Both the position numbers and the translations under genes were made by a program. The notes under the pieces were generated by a model. The model was not told where the DNA came from and ran no database searches. It was given only the letters and a program-made list of their open reading frames with translations. Source: Parascedosporium putredinis (Eukaryota; Ascomycota; Sordariomycetes; Microascales; Microascaceae). Taken from it: a stretch of 64,000 nucleotides of DNA. How positions within the stretch are numbered: position 1 is the stretch's first letter; each line of letters opens with the position of its first letter. Where the stretch lies: the NCBI GenBank assembly GCA_949357655.1, contig CASHTG010000016.1, forward strand, positions 2,480,001 to 2,544,000, read 5' to 3'. This document shows positions 24,586 through 36,036 of this stretch, one piece after another.

Positions 24586-25923
24586 ATGTCTACAGCTATC
24601 GTAACTGGAGCGACGGGTATAACGAACCTCCTTCCCCTAATCCGCGTCCCACCAAAGCCGCTAAACTAACAAATGTGTCTTATATCTCGCCAGGTATCCT
24701 CGGACGCCAAATCGTCCACCGCCTCAGCGACAACCCCAAACGGTGGAGACTCGTCCACGCCGTCTCGCGCAGCAAAAGGAAGACTTCCGCGGCAGCGTGC
24801 AGCACGCCTCCATCGACCTCCTCGGGTCGTCCGACGACATCGCCGATGGCCTCCGAGGCGTCGAGGCCGAGTATCTCTTCTTCGCGGCCTATATGGAGCG
24901 TGAGTCCGAACAGGAGAGCTGGGACGTCAATGGGGACATGCTGCAAAACTTCCTCGACGCGCTCGAGAAAGTGGGCGTCGCGCGCTCGCTCAAGCGCGTG
25001 GTCCTCGTCACGGGCGCGAAGCAGTACGGCGTACATTTAGGGGCGCCGAAGAACCCCATGGACGAGTCGGATCCTTGGTTGACGGACGACAGGTTCCCTC
25101 CCAACTTTTACTACCGGCAGCAGGACATCTTGAAGAAATTCGGCGAGAAGAACGGCGTTCCCTGGACGGTGACGTACCCAAACGACGTGATTGGATTCGC
25201 CAAAGGAAACTTTATGAACTTGGCGACGGCCCTCGGCATCTACGCCGCCGTGTCCAGGAGCTAGGCCAAGACCTCGTCTTCCCCGGCTCCGAAGAGTTCT
25301 ACACCAAGTTCGACTGCTTCACCTCCGCCGATCTCCACGCCGAGTTCGTCGACTGGGCGATTGACCAAGACCAGACGGGCAACCAAGCCTTCAACGTCGT
25401 CAACGGCGACATCCAAAGCTGGCAGAGCCTCTGGCCCTTGCTGGCTCGTCGATTCGGCGTCAAGGTCAAGGAGGACCAGTTTGACGGACCCGCTGAGCTC
25501 AGGAGCGAGTCTACTCTCTGGGACACGCCGCCGCTCAGCGTTTTTGAAAAGGAGGCGGGCTTGAAGGGGAGGGTTCGACCGGGAAAGTTGCAGCAAAATA
25601 TCGACATTGTCAAGTGGAGTGAGCGAGAGGATGTGCGACAGGCGTGGGCCCGCCTCGCTGAACGGCACGGTCTGCAGCAGGATGCGTTGGAAAAGGCGAC
25701 CTGGTCGTTTTTGGCGCTGGTTCTAGGAAGGAACTTTGACCTCGTGATCAACACGACCAAGGCCCGCAAGGCGGGCTGGACTGGGTGAGTCGGTTCTGTG
25801 CTAGACTAGCTGTTCCTGCCGTCGCGACTAATTCGTGGAAACAGATACGTCGATTCTTGGCAGAGCCTATGTGGTGTTTTTGAGGAGCTGGAGAGGGATC
25901 ATATCTTGCCTGTCTACACCTAG
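24586..25923 (+). CDS. PRISE-family NAD(P)H-dependent enone reductase (SDR, progesterone 5-beta-reductase / iridoid-synthase-like)
   Basis: Extended short-chain dehydrogenase; plant members reduce activated C=C bonds, fungal substrates are unknown. Exons are 24586-24616, 24694-25784 and 25845-25923; the first intron splits the Rossmann glycine motif TGATGILGRQ. Family marks are visible: VLVTGAKQYGVHLG with the motif Lys, NFYYRQQDIL matching the PRISE motif NFYYxxED (Gln replaces the usual Glu), and WTVTYPNDVIGFAKGN. The C-terminal half contains AFNVVNGD and the WPLLARRFGV segment. Two frame changes occur: the A run near 24775 (SRSKK then EDFRGS) and the C run near 25255 (YAAVS then QELGQD). 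About 400 residues after repair, as expected. The next gene, 0.9 kb downstream on the same strand, is an oxygenase, so the two may serve one small pathway; this is inference. Confidence 0.85.
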
Positions 25924-26829
25924 CCGGACAGCACTGGTATGCAAGCGTGATCGAGAGCGCTTGGCAGGCTCAGACCGACCTTTTTCATCTTGATATAAAC
26001 CCGATGGACACCTCAGCATACGCATAGGGCTCCTCCCTCGATAAAACCCCGTTCAATACCATGCAGTTCGTTCGACGTGGGATTTATCATCCTCCCACGA
26101 TTACTCGATTCCTTTTTCTTTGATTGATAACATCATTGAGGGCGAGGGACGAGACTCCTCTTCGCCATCAGCAGTTGTGGAGAAATGGTTGACGTGAAGA
26201 TAGGAGCCAAGACTGGGAAAATGGTGATTTGGGTAGAAAGAGTCAACATTCAAGCCTGCAGCCAGTTGGGAGTGAAGGCCACACCATTAGATTGAACAGA
26301 GTGGCCAAAAGATTAGGCACTAAAATAAATAATAATAAATTGTTGATATGATGGATGTGCCCAATCTCAGGACTCGGAGTATGGTGACACTTTTGTTGCC
26401 TACGGTAGGCTGCCGTCGTTTCAGCTCCCTCCACCGTGCGAGATACTAGGACCTACATGGGGTTTCACGGGGATGGTTCGCGACCATGTCACTTGGCTGA
26501 ACTGAGAGGACGAGCGGACGTTGGAAAAGGGGGCTGTGAAGAAGGGCTATTGTTCCTAAAAACTCGAAAAGCCACGCTGCCGGAATCTGAATTCACACGA
26601 GGTCGGACTGGGGATGCTAGGGATGGTTGGACCAGCAGCACAGCCAAGCCCAACCTGGCCCAGGCAACAAGATCAAGCAGGAACGAGAGGTTAAAAAGAT
26701 CCCGGATTCCTAACTCCTAAATTCCGACATGGATGTAAGCGTTAAAGGATCGATCCTACCGAATACTAAAATCCAGTCTCCCTATAATAAATAGTGATCG
26801 TCTGTCAAACGCGCCGCATATATTAAGAC
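25924..26829. other. Intergenic, no gene seen
   Basis: About 900 bases between the PRISE-type and oxygenase genes. No conserved coding sequence, RNA gene or repeat was recognised; it must include the downstream gene's promoter if that is transcribed separately. Confidence 0.55.
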
Positions 26830-27804
26830 ATGGACCTTCTTCAACAACTCAAAAATTATTTCGTCCGCGAACCTGCCCAACCGCCCAAGCAATCCCCTAC
26901 AATGTTCCGACCAGCCGTCTATCTCTCCAACGACGTCCCCATCCCGGACACCTTTCTCACAGGTCCCCCGCAACCCCCATCACGGTAAAACACATCGACT
27001 TTGCCAACTCCCCGCTCACAGAATACGAGGGCTGCACCGCCGTCATCCTCGAGAATGTGTTGTCGCAGGAGGAATGCGACCAGCTCCTCCAGCTCGCCGA
27101 GGCCTCCGTTCCCATCAAAGGAAACGAGTCGCCGTGGAAACCAGCCTTAGTCAATGTCGGCGTCGGGATAGAGACTGCCGCGCCCGGCTACAGGGAGAGC
27201 GACAGGATCGTCTGGGACCAGCAGGAGGTGACGGATCGCATCTGGGCGCGGTGTTGCCTGGCTGAAGGAATCCAGGAGCTCACCGCAACTGTCCCGGCTG
27301 GTTCTAGGGACGGCGTAGGTTCGTGGAGGGTGGAGCGTTGCAACAAGAGGATGAGGTTTCTGAAATACTCGCCCGGTCAATTCTTTAAGCGTAAGCTTTC
27401 TATTTCTTTCCCTGGGCCTACGGGCTCTACGTTTACCCTGAAAGAAGGGAGTAAAAAGGGGTGCGTATGAATTTTGGCTAGATATATACTGACTGCTCGA
27501 ATTAGCCCATGTCGACGGCCCTTACTGGTATGAGGATAAGACGGGCGACTACCAAACCCAGTACACCGTTCACCTGTACCTGAACGACTCGGCGGAAGTC
27601 AACCCCGAGTCGGACCTGGTCGGAGGGGCCACTTCATTTCTAGTCCGAGACCCCCGCCGGGGCCGAGTCGACGTGAACCCGAGGGCGGGCAGCGTGCTGA
27701 TCTTCCAGCACAGCGACCTACTTCACGAAGGAGCCAAGGTGACGAGCGGTGTTAAGTACACCGTAAGGACAGATGTAATCTATAAGTGGGTTCCAAGGTA
27801 CTAG
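26830..27804 (+). CDS. 2-oxoglutarate/Fe(II)-dependent oxygenase (prolyl 4-hydroxylase-like fold)
   Basis: Non-haem iron oxygenase using 2-oxoglutarate; small soluble enzyme, substrate unknown. Exons are 26830-27390 and 27506-27804. The iron triad is visible: HVDGPYW gives His and Asp, DLLHEGAKV gives the distal His, and the Arg of KYTVRTDVIY is placed to bind the 2-oxoglutarate carboxylate. MRFLKYSPGQFFKPHVDG is the typical block before the first His, and TQYTVHLYLND and GGATSFL are core strands. The frame breaks at the C run 26965-26969 (TGPP then ATPITVKHIDF), so the ATG at 26830 connects to the rest only after repair. Alternatively translation could begin at a later Met, but that would lose conserved-looking sequence. 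Repaired length is about 286 residues. Confidence 0.85.
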
Positions 27805-28281
27805 CTGGACGCGCCGGAGGTCGTGCAGCGTTATATAGCAAGCCACACGTAGATAAATCTCAATAAAAAAGCCGATGCCGCTAATACTAGAAACGTGTCA
27901 AATTTTGATTTATTGTATTCACAACCGCGTGGCGCCCTTCGATTTGCGCCGGCCAGCCAAACACGTCTTGGCGCCTGTGTAACGACTCGCATGCGAAGTG
28001 GAATAATTGAAGCAGGGGCTGAGTCGCCCAGGCTGCATGGGCCGGGGCGCAGCCCCGAGGACGAAACTATCAATGTGAACTTGCTTAATTAGACTTCCAG
28101 GGCCAGACACAGAAACATGGGCTAAGGTATATCCAGGGGGCTTTCATCTTGCGTTGAGAAAGAACTTCAGGACATCCAAAGCAGATGTGACAACTTCAAC
28201 CCTACCTACCATTTCAACTCATCCGGAAGAGCTGGCGTCGAGCGTGCCGAGTTGGTGGACCTAACAATATTTGAACTCATC
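27805..28281. other. Intergenic, no gene seen
   Basis: A 477-base spacer between the oxygenase and the HET gene. Nothing recognisable on either strand. Confidence 0.55.
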
Positions 28282-30839
28282 ATGGACCCCGAAGCAACGA
28301 GGAAGCTTCAAATCTTTCTGCGCCGCGCTTGCGCTAGTCTGAAGCACGTTGAACGACCCAGCCCACCGCCTCTAAGAATGACAGTGCCCCTCATCCGACC
28401 CCCGAGGGCTGCGAGGGCCGGAAACCCCATCCCTTCGCCTACGCACCCCTCCCGACGGTCACGTCCGTTCGGCTGCTCAAACTACAGATGGACCCAATCA
28501 ACTCCGCCTTGGACATATACCGTCCCGTCCGCTGCTCTCTCGAGGTCAAGGACCTAAATGACGGCCCCGTTTATGACGCTCTATCCTACACCTGGGAGTG
28601 TCCCGTCACCATTTACTCCGACCCCAGCGACGTCTCCCCGACGCCGCGTGGGTCTCCCGGGCCTGGGACATCATCTGCGACGGGAAGCCCTATTCCGTAA
28701 CTACAAATCTCTACACGGCGCTGCTTTTCCTCCGCTTCCAAAACACTGCACACGTCGTGGTGCATCCAGAGCACCCGGCAGCCGCACAAAGCCCACCGGG
28801 CACCGCGCAGCCAGAAGAGACCTTGGCCGAGGAGGTCTCCCCGACGCGCTACGTATGGATTGACCAGATTTGCATCAATCAGTCAGATATGAAGGAGAGA
28901 GCCCAGCAAGTAAGCCTCATGGGCCGCATTTATAAGAACGCCCAGGAGGTGGTGGCTTGGCTAGGGGTGAGGACAACTTCTCCCGGGCGGGCCTGGACAC
29001 CCTCTTCAAAATCAGCAGCCTTGATAGCCAGCGCGCCGAACAACTTCTGACCTACAACACCTTCCGCGACTCCGGCATATTGCGGGGCTCCGAGCTAGAA
29101 GGAGTCCGCATGCGGGAATGGGCCGCCGCCTACGCGGTTCTATGCCGGTCGTGGTTTTACCGCGCGTGGGTAGTGCAAGAGGCCGCGCTCTGCGACCGGC
29201 TGACTGTTTCCTGCGGCTCCCTCATCTTTCCCGTAGAGGCGATCTATAAAGCCGTCCAGAATATGGTTGAAACGGATAAAATGACCACCCTTTGTGGTAT
29301 TATGGAAGGGTATATGAGCAAAGAGGATTCGGCTGCCCGACAGAATGTGTTGAATGCAGAGCCTCAACCGTGTTTCCGAATCTATCGGCCGAATGACGTG
29401 GGGTGGTTTAGGCCTCAAATTTTCCGCTCGCTTAGCTATCTGAGAGTTTTCGAATTTGGGTATACATCCCGCGTGTACCGGCGGTCTGCCATCCCCGATA
29501 GTCAGCCTCTAGTGTTCGGCAGCGTTTTAGGTGCGTTCCGGGGGCAGAAGGCGTCTGACCCGAGAGACAAGGTGTACGCCTTCCTCGGAATTATCCAGGC
29601 CTTGCCGCATGGCGATCAATCTTCTCAACTTCTCGTTCCTGATTATACCCAGCCTGTAGAGGCCGTATTCCGGGATACGATGCGGCTCCTTCTCTGCTCT
29701 AAGAGTGGACTGTCTAACCTGTACCTCAAGGAAAGCCCAATTTCCACAACCCTCGCTGGACTACCGTCCTGGGTTCCTGATTTCTCATCTCAAGTGAGCG
29801 TGTCTCATCCCATAGACGGGGAGCCCGTGGTCCGCAGGCAACTCCCTTGGAAAGGGTGAAGCTATTTTCCCTTCCGAGAATGTACTGCAGCTACGAGGCG
29901 TGTGTGTAGGACGAGTCACTAGGACATATGGCTTTGCGAACTTTTTAGCCCTTGGCGTGGATAACGAGGAAAATTCGCTTCTGGCATTGCTTCTAGAACT
30001 GCCGGAAATTTCCGAGATCCAAGTTCCTGTCATGACACCTAGGCTCAAGGAATATCTCCGAGGTTGCGGTCTTGTGCTAGAAGATGGCGTCCGCCAGCGT
30101 ATTGCCATCCAGGATGAAGGGAAGGTATTGCGGCAGCCGCGACTTGAAGTGCTTTGGAGAACCATGATTTCAGATTGCATTGGGGATAGGTATCCCGCTG
30201 CGGGGATATCGGCAACACTTTCCACAACCTTTGGAAACTAAGCCTATTTGGGAATATCATCCAGGCTTTGAATGTGCTAAAGACGAAGTTCGGTCTCGCG
30301 CAGGATGCCGTTGAGTGTCTCCACCTGCCGTTAGCTAACGGGAATCTAGGTGTGAAGGACTGGGAGTCCTTAAGGTCCACCATATCCCTAATGTACCCCA
30401 TGCTTCTCATGCTAGGAGGGTGCGACGAAGTTCGGCTGGGAGACGAGATGTTACCCTCCGAACTGGCCGACATCCTGGCCGAGCACGAGGTAGTCCGGCT
30501 CGAAGGAAAAGCACAGCCAGGGCAGAAACCCAGGCAATTTTTGACGGAGATTGGAGCTTTGCTCATGATGGAAGGCTGCACGAGTTGAACACGCGTATCT
30601 TTAACAACTGCTGTGAGCAGAAGCTCTTTGCTACCGCGCAAGGGCACCTTGGGCTGGGGCCCGACTGTGTCGAAGCTAATGACGAGGTGTGGATTCTGGC
30701 CGGGGTACCCACGCCGTTCCTTTTGCGGTCTCGGGGCGATGGGAACCATCAGCTGTTGGGGGAGGCATACGTCCATGGGATAATGCATGGCGAAGCAGGA
30801 GTAGGAGCAGGACCAGGGACAATACTCTACATAACGTGA
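28282..30839 (+). CDS. HET-domain (heterokaryon incompatibility) protein
   Basis: HET domains trigger cell death when genetically different hyphae fuse; many paralogues act in non-self recognition. HET blocks are present in order: VYDALSYTWE, RYVWIDQICINQ, RIYKNAQEVVAWLG and WFYRAWVVQEAAL. A long C-terminal region follows (DPRDKVYAFLGI, VPDYTQPVEAVFRDT, LAGLPSWVPDFS) and ends in AYVHGIMHGEA, as in many fungal HET proteins. About 850 residues after joining frames. Frame changes are near 28420 (uncertain, before the domain), 28636-28639 (C), 28964-28967 (G), about 29842 (direction unclear), 30202-30205 (G) and 30538-30542 (T). Start 28282 gives MDPEATRKLQ; the leader to about residue 70 is poorly supported and the true start could be 28488 (MDPINSALDI). 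Whether the gene is alive depends on whether the breaks are real. Confidence 0.85.
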
Positions 30840-33800
30840 CAGACGACGGGTACCATTTTCTTTTTCTCAGCGAAACGAGGATGCGTAGTGCGAGTAAAGA
30901 GATGCTGTTCTAGACTACATAGCCTTGGTGTTTATGAAGCGTGTACATGAGGAAGAGTAATGGGGTTACGACGACGGGTTCTTAATGAAGCTTCGTGACT
31001 TATTCCATTGCCGCCCTGATCCATCTATCGAATACCCTTGCGTATTGTTAGGCCTTTTCCGGACTGTTTACAAGGTTGAGGGATCTTGAAGGTGAGAGAA
31101 AGTGGCGTCGCGAGGAAGAGGTGGCTCTCTGATAGGGAGATGTGCCCGACGTCTGATTTAAACTGAGTAAATTCAAAGCTTGATGGGTCTCACTAAGTCA
31201 AGCCCGCGCCGATATGTTGTCTGGTCGGGGACATGTATTACCTAATAGGTGCCGCGCCATTACTTATTCGAACATAATATTCTACCCGGACCTGTGATGG
31301 CGACCGGTGCGGTGATCTTCCCCGGGCGTATCTCGATCACTAGTCACGGCTGTTCCACACGCTACGCAGCAATGTGACTATAAGAAGAGAAACATAGACC
31401 GATGGCCATCGAGGGAAAGATAGAAGTTAGCACATAACTTGCGGTCGGGGTCTATGGAAGTGTGAAAGGACGATGGAGCTGCGCTCCAGGCCCAGTCTTG
31501 CTCTTTCGTATCCCTTCCATATCAACTAAGTATTCATCCGTGCCTTTGCTCTTTTCCGAGGTACAAATCAAACTCTGAATTAGTAAGAAAACAGACATCA
31601 CCCGACTCCAGGCTCATGGGTGCATAGAACAGGCGACAGTTGGGCCTTGAGAGTCGAGACTCGTCACCGCGCAAGGGTGGATGTTCTTCTTGGCCATCCT
31701 GAGGATGGAGAGGGTGGCGAGATTATTTAGGCCTAGCTAAGGCCAATTCTCATAAACAGAGCGCCTTGACTACACTTGCGCTTGGCTTGGCGCCCAGCTC
31801 GCATCATATTCGCGTGACGGCGGCGGGAACTCTGGGACCCCCATCAGTCGCGTGCCATGGCTCGTATATTGAGTCATCCGTGCTTTGGAACCACTTCGTC
31901 ATCCCACCGGCGAATTTTCTTTTACTGTGGCGGGTACGAATCCGCTTATCAAGCTACCTAACTCCGTATGGCCTAACCATTGAGCAAGTTTAGTGTTCAT
32001 CCTCATGTCGCTGATGCGCACAATCAGCCAGGTGATTCAACTAGGACCTAGGTGAAGACGGAAAAGGGCACCCTCAAATCCCGTGTGACTACTTCATGAT
32101 ATAGCATAGAATTCCCTTAAAGACGTGTATTGATGAAGATTCGGGAAATTTCTTAGGCTCCCAATGAGGGAGTGGGGCATATATCACCCACGAAGAACAA
32201 CGAGAGACGCCTCGGCTTTATTAGGGTGGGACGCCGGATTGGGTACCTCAAGCTGCGAGAGACTACGGCGGAATCACGCGAAGATGGACAACCACGTGTC
32301 CCAGGCATGGCAGGCGAGAATATTAAGTGGCCACGCTGGGCGGGCTTTTCAGACAAGCAGAGATATTTATGGACAGGATTGGGTTCGGGTAGTTGCTCCT
32401 CTGAGCACTTAGGAGATAAAAGAACCGCCCGCTGGTGAACGCTCTGGTTGAACGCCATACCGAATGGGCGTGCAAATGCCGAAGGTTGGGTTCTAGAGAT
32501 AGTCATCGGCACTCGCGCGCCCGCAGCTCTCCACACGCGGAACGCCAAGGTGAGGACATGACGCGATGTTCCATCTTTATGGGCAGTAAACCAGGTCCGT
32601 CACGGCAAAGCAAGAATCACCAAATTTTGCAGAGGATAAAACAGCCTAGAGGAGGGGGCGAGGCATCGGGAGTCGACAGAACATCACGGCGCGTAAAAGA
32701 TCATGTGCTGCCGTGATCTGTTAGATGAATATACCTTCCCTTTGGCGTCGTATGTCACGGATGCGATGGGGGCCGAAGAGGGAGAGCCAGAGAGAGAGAA
32801 AATCACGCTACAAGAGAAGGCAAAGGAGCGACGCTAAAATATCCAGAACAAAGAATAAACCCGAGCTCACTCGCGTTGGTGTGACATAGACCAAAAAATA
32901 TTACGGATAGCAGGATGTCGATCATCCGGGATGCGGCCATGACAAGCAGGGCAACCAAGGAGCAAATGTGACTGGCGGGCTGTTTATATGGCTGAATTTA
33001 CCACGAGGGACGAGTGTTAGTGTCGCTGGCGGTAGTTGTACAGGAGTACCTGTCCGCTTCGGCTGTTCTTGACGTGCCCCATAAAAACGCATAGATGGGT
33101 ATTATTGATCTAGATGGAAATGGGCCAGACACGGGTCGGGCTCACTTTGGGGCCCTGCCAAGGGGCGGGGGAGGAACATGACGGACGCGGGTGAAGAAAA
33201 TAAAAGGTGTGCAGCGTTACGTCTTGTGGCTTGCAAACACGGAACTGGTCGACTCTGGGGCCGCCATGCAGATGCGGATTCCCTCCGAACCTGAAAGCGT
33301 CTTTGGCCGTGTCTTGCCCCCCCGCCCCCCCAGACCCGTCTCCACTCCTCCCTCCCTGTCATCGATCTCCCTTCCCTCCCCCAGTCAGCAACCGTCTTAC
33401 ATGGGGCAGTTTTTCATGTTGTGTTTCCTTCCTCCGCCTTTTCCTTTCCCCAGAGTTGTGTGGAGAATGGCTCGGAATCTGCCAAGCGCCCCTCCCTCTT
33501 TCCCTTGTGCCTTGTGTTTTTCCTTTTCCAAGCCCACCCAACTGCCGATTCCGCTGTCACATTCACGGCCGGATGCCCAGAGACTCCACTGGACCCAGCA
33601 TCGCTGCCGTGGACAGATGCCGACAAACATATAACGACAGGAGACCCGGGGAAAGGCCCAAGAAAAAAACAATTCACATATCAGAGAAGCCCAAAAATGG
33701 CAGCAATTCCAATGAGGTCAGCGAATGCGGCGTTACTACCCCCATACCATGTGATATGCACCGATCTATACCAAAACTACGGGTTGAGGCTCACGGGCTA

Positions 33801-36036
33801 AAGGAGGAAAATCCGCATCGAGAGCAAGCCAGTCACACTGTCCCCCTCGTGGCCGTTGGCCGGTAGACCGGGAGATAACCCCGACGCGATGGAGGTCAGG
33901 TCATTAAAGGTGAGGCAAAAGCGATGAGCGGGGGTGGAAGGAAGAGGAGGAAGAGGAGAGTGAAGTGGGCAAGGGGGATAAAGTCTCGCTCTGCACTACC
34001 ATTAAAAAGAAATATACATTGGGCACCCCCTTCTTTTTCCCAACCGGAGAGCGTGGATATCCGCGGCGGTACTATACGGCCGGAGGGGCTTGGGGCCAGC
34101 CAAGCAAGTCAGGGGGCGAAAGGGGAGGGGACAGGGCATGGCCTATATGGAATAAAACTGAGCTATAATGAGGAGATGGGACAGACAGGCACGCCGCGCC
34201 GCAGTGATTACTTCCCATCTGTCGGCGGAGGCAAAATCGCGCTCCCGTGCCGCCATGGAGCAATCAACGACGGCCTTCATTCGCAAATCACCCATATCCT
34301 CCATCCATATACTCCTCCGCTGCCTGGGCTGGGGGCGAAAGCGGCACCACAGTGGAGCTTCGCTTTACTTGTGCTTGTGCTTAGCAACCTCTTGGCCGCA
34401 AGGAAAGAAAAAGATTGAAAAAGGGAAAGGAAAGAAATCTTGATTACCGGCCGGTGGACGCTTAAAATGCCTAGTTCTGCACAAACGGCTCAGGCAGACA
34501 AGCCTGGTCAAGAGACCTTGGAAGGCTTGTTTTCACGTCTTCGTGCTTGGCCGCGCGCTCTGCCAAGGGGGTGAAAGGAGGGAGATGCGTCGAATTTACG
34601 GCATATCGTTTTCAAGGCTTTGGAAGGCCCTGTTTACATTCACGTTCCCTCACGACGTCGATATCATGCCCTCCTTTTCCTTTCCTTCCCTTCTCCTCCC
34701 CCCTTCCTTGCCTCGTTCGAGACTATCCATGTGCATGCAGAGCCCCATTCTCTATAAATACCAAACAAAGAATAAAACGAGAGACGAGACCGAGAAAAAG
34801 TGTTCAGGAACGAACGCATGGCGAAATGAAGCGGCTTATTCCACGAGCCTCATTGTATCCCCATTCCACGACCTTCTACTCTTGTTCGGGCGTAAAACAG
34901 CGCCTGCTATCGATGGTATTATAGCCACCATCACCCATTTCTTCCAAAGTTTTCCTGCCAGGGGCACTTGTTGAGCCCCATTAGAATACAGGAGAACGAG
35001 AAAGAAGGAAGAAAGAGACAAAGAATGGAAGAATGGGAGAAAAAAGGGGGAGGGGTGGGTTCCGTTCCTCGTCGCGATGCCCTCGTCTCGCCAAACGCGG
35101 AGGGGAGCGCCGTGCAAGGTTTTTTTCCTTTCTTGGGTATCGGGTACTTTGGGCTCTCGCTCGCGTGGGGCGTGCTGTATCGATGCACGGAGAATAGAGT
35201 GGCAAGGCCCATCGATAAATGTGCCCTAGATGACAATTCGGCGCTGCACACGACGCCCCCAACCATGTTTTTCTAGGCTTGCGCAAGCCCTCTAGTATCG
35301 CGACTATTACAATAATCCCAGACGAGAGGGCCGTGGCCGTGGGGTGGGCCGGCTAAAGTGCCCTCAATGTTCCCCCCGTCATGCAAAGCCAATCAACAAT
35401 CCTCCGCGTCCGACTTTGGGGAATTTTGACAGGTCCGCGACGGTTTGCAGAGACTGCGAATCCCTTTTAATCAAATAGATTGGCTTCCCCATACCACTCC
35501 CAGACTAAACACAATCTCTTCGCCCTCTGCCCCGTGTGTACCTTGGTACCTCGACAACAACCCGACTTAGACGAGTTTAGCCCCACCCAATCCAATCAAG
35601 TCAACACCACTCGGGCACTTTGTTAGCCTTCTCAGATTGGCTATGGAATCTATCTCGATATCAACTCGGCGTTTCGGCTCATCACCTATGACGGCAGTTC
35701 AGCCGTAAAAGGCTTCCCTCCTAGAACCGCTCTCTCTCTCTCTCTCGTCTGCGCCGACCGGGAGCCATGCACCAACGACGAACAACGAGCCCCATCGCCG
35801 AGCCCTTCCCTCGCGTTCTTTTATAGACCCTGTGCGAACGCCTCAACGTCGCACCAGTCCCTTATTTCTTGCCCCCTCCCTCTTCTTCTTGACCCTCCTT
35901 CCTTGTCCATCGTCTTGTTCTCCAGGTTGGCCTTGCCCTTTTGTTCACTCAAAACTGTGCGGACACTCTTTGAGCAATCCAGAAAATCCATTCATTTTTC
36001 TCCATTGCCTCGCCTTCCTTCATCCTTTCCCCCAAA
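30840..36036. other. Gene desert of 5.2 kb
   Basis: No conserved protein, tRNA or clear repeat was recognised. Open frames up to 219 codons (for example 33207-33866) are proline-, serine- or lysine-biased shadows of pyrimidine- or purine-rich DNA. There is a CT dinucleotide run near 35729-35748, and C- and T-rich tracts approach the DUF1996 start, as expected for a strong fungal promoter and long 5' leader. The left part (31000-33100) is less GC-rich and may be decayed sequence. Confidence 0.5.

Noticed and set aside
33102..33866. Open frames up to 219 codons on both strands
   Set aside because: Pro/Ser/Cys- or Arg/Gly-biased, overlapping in several frames at once, without motif or splice support.
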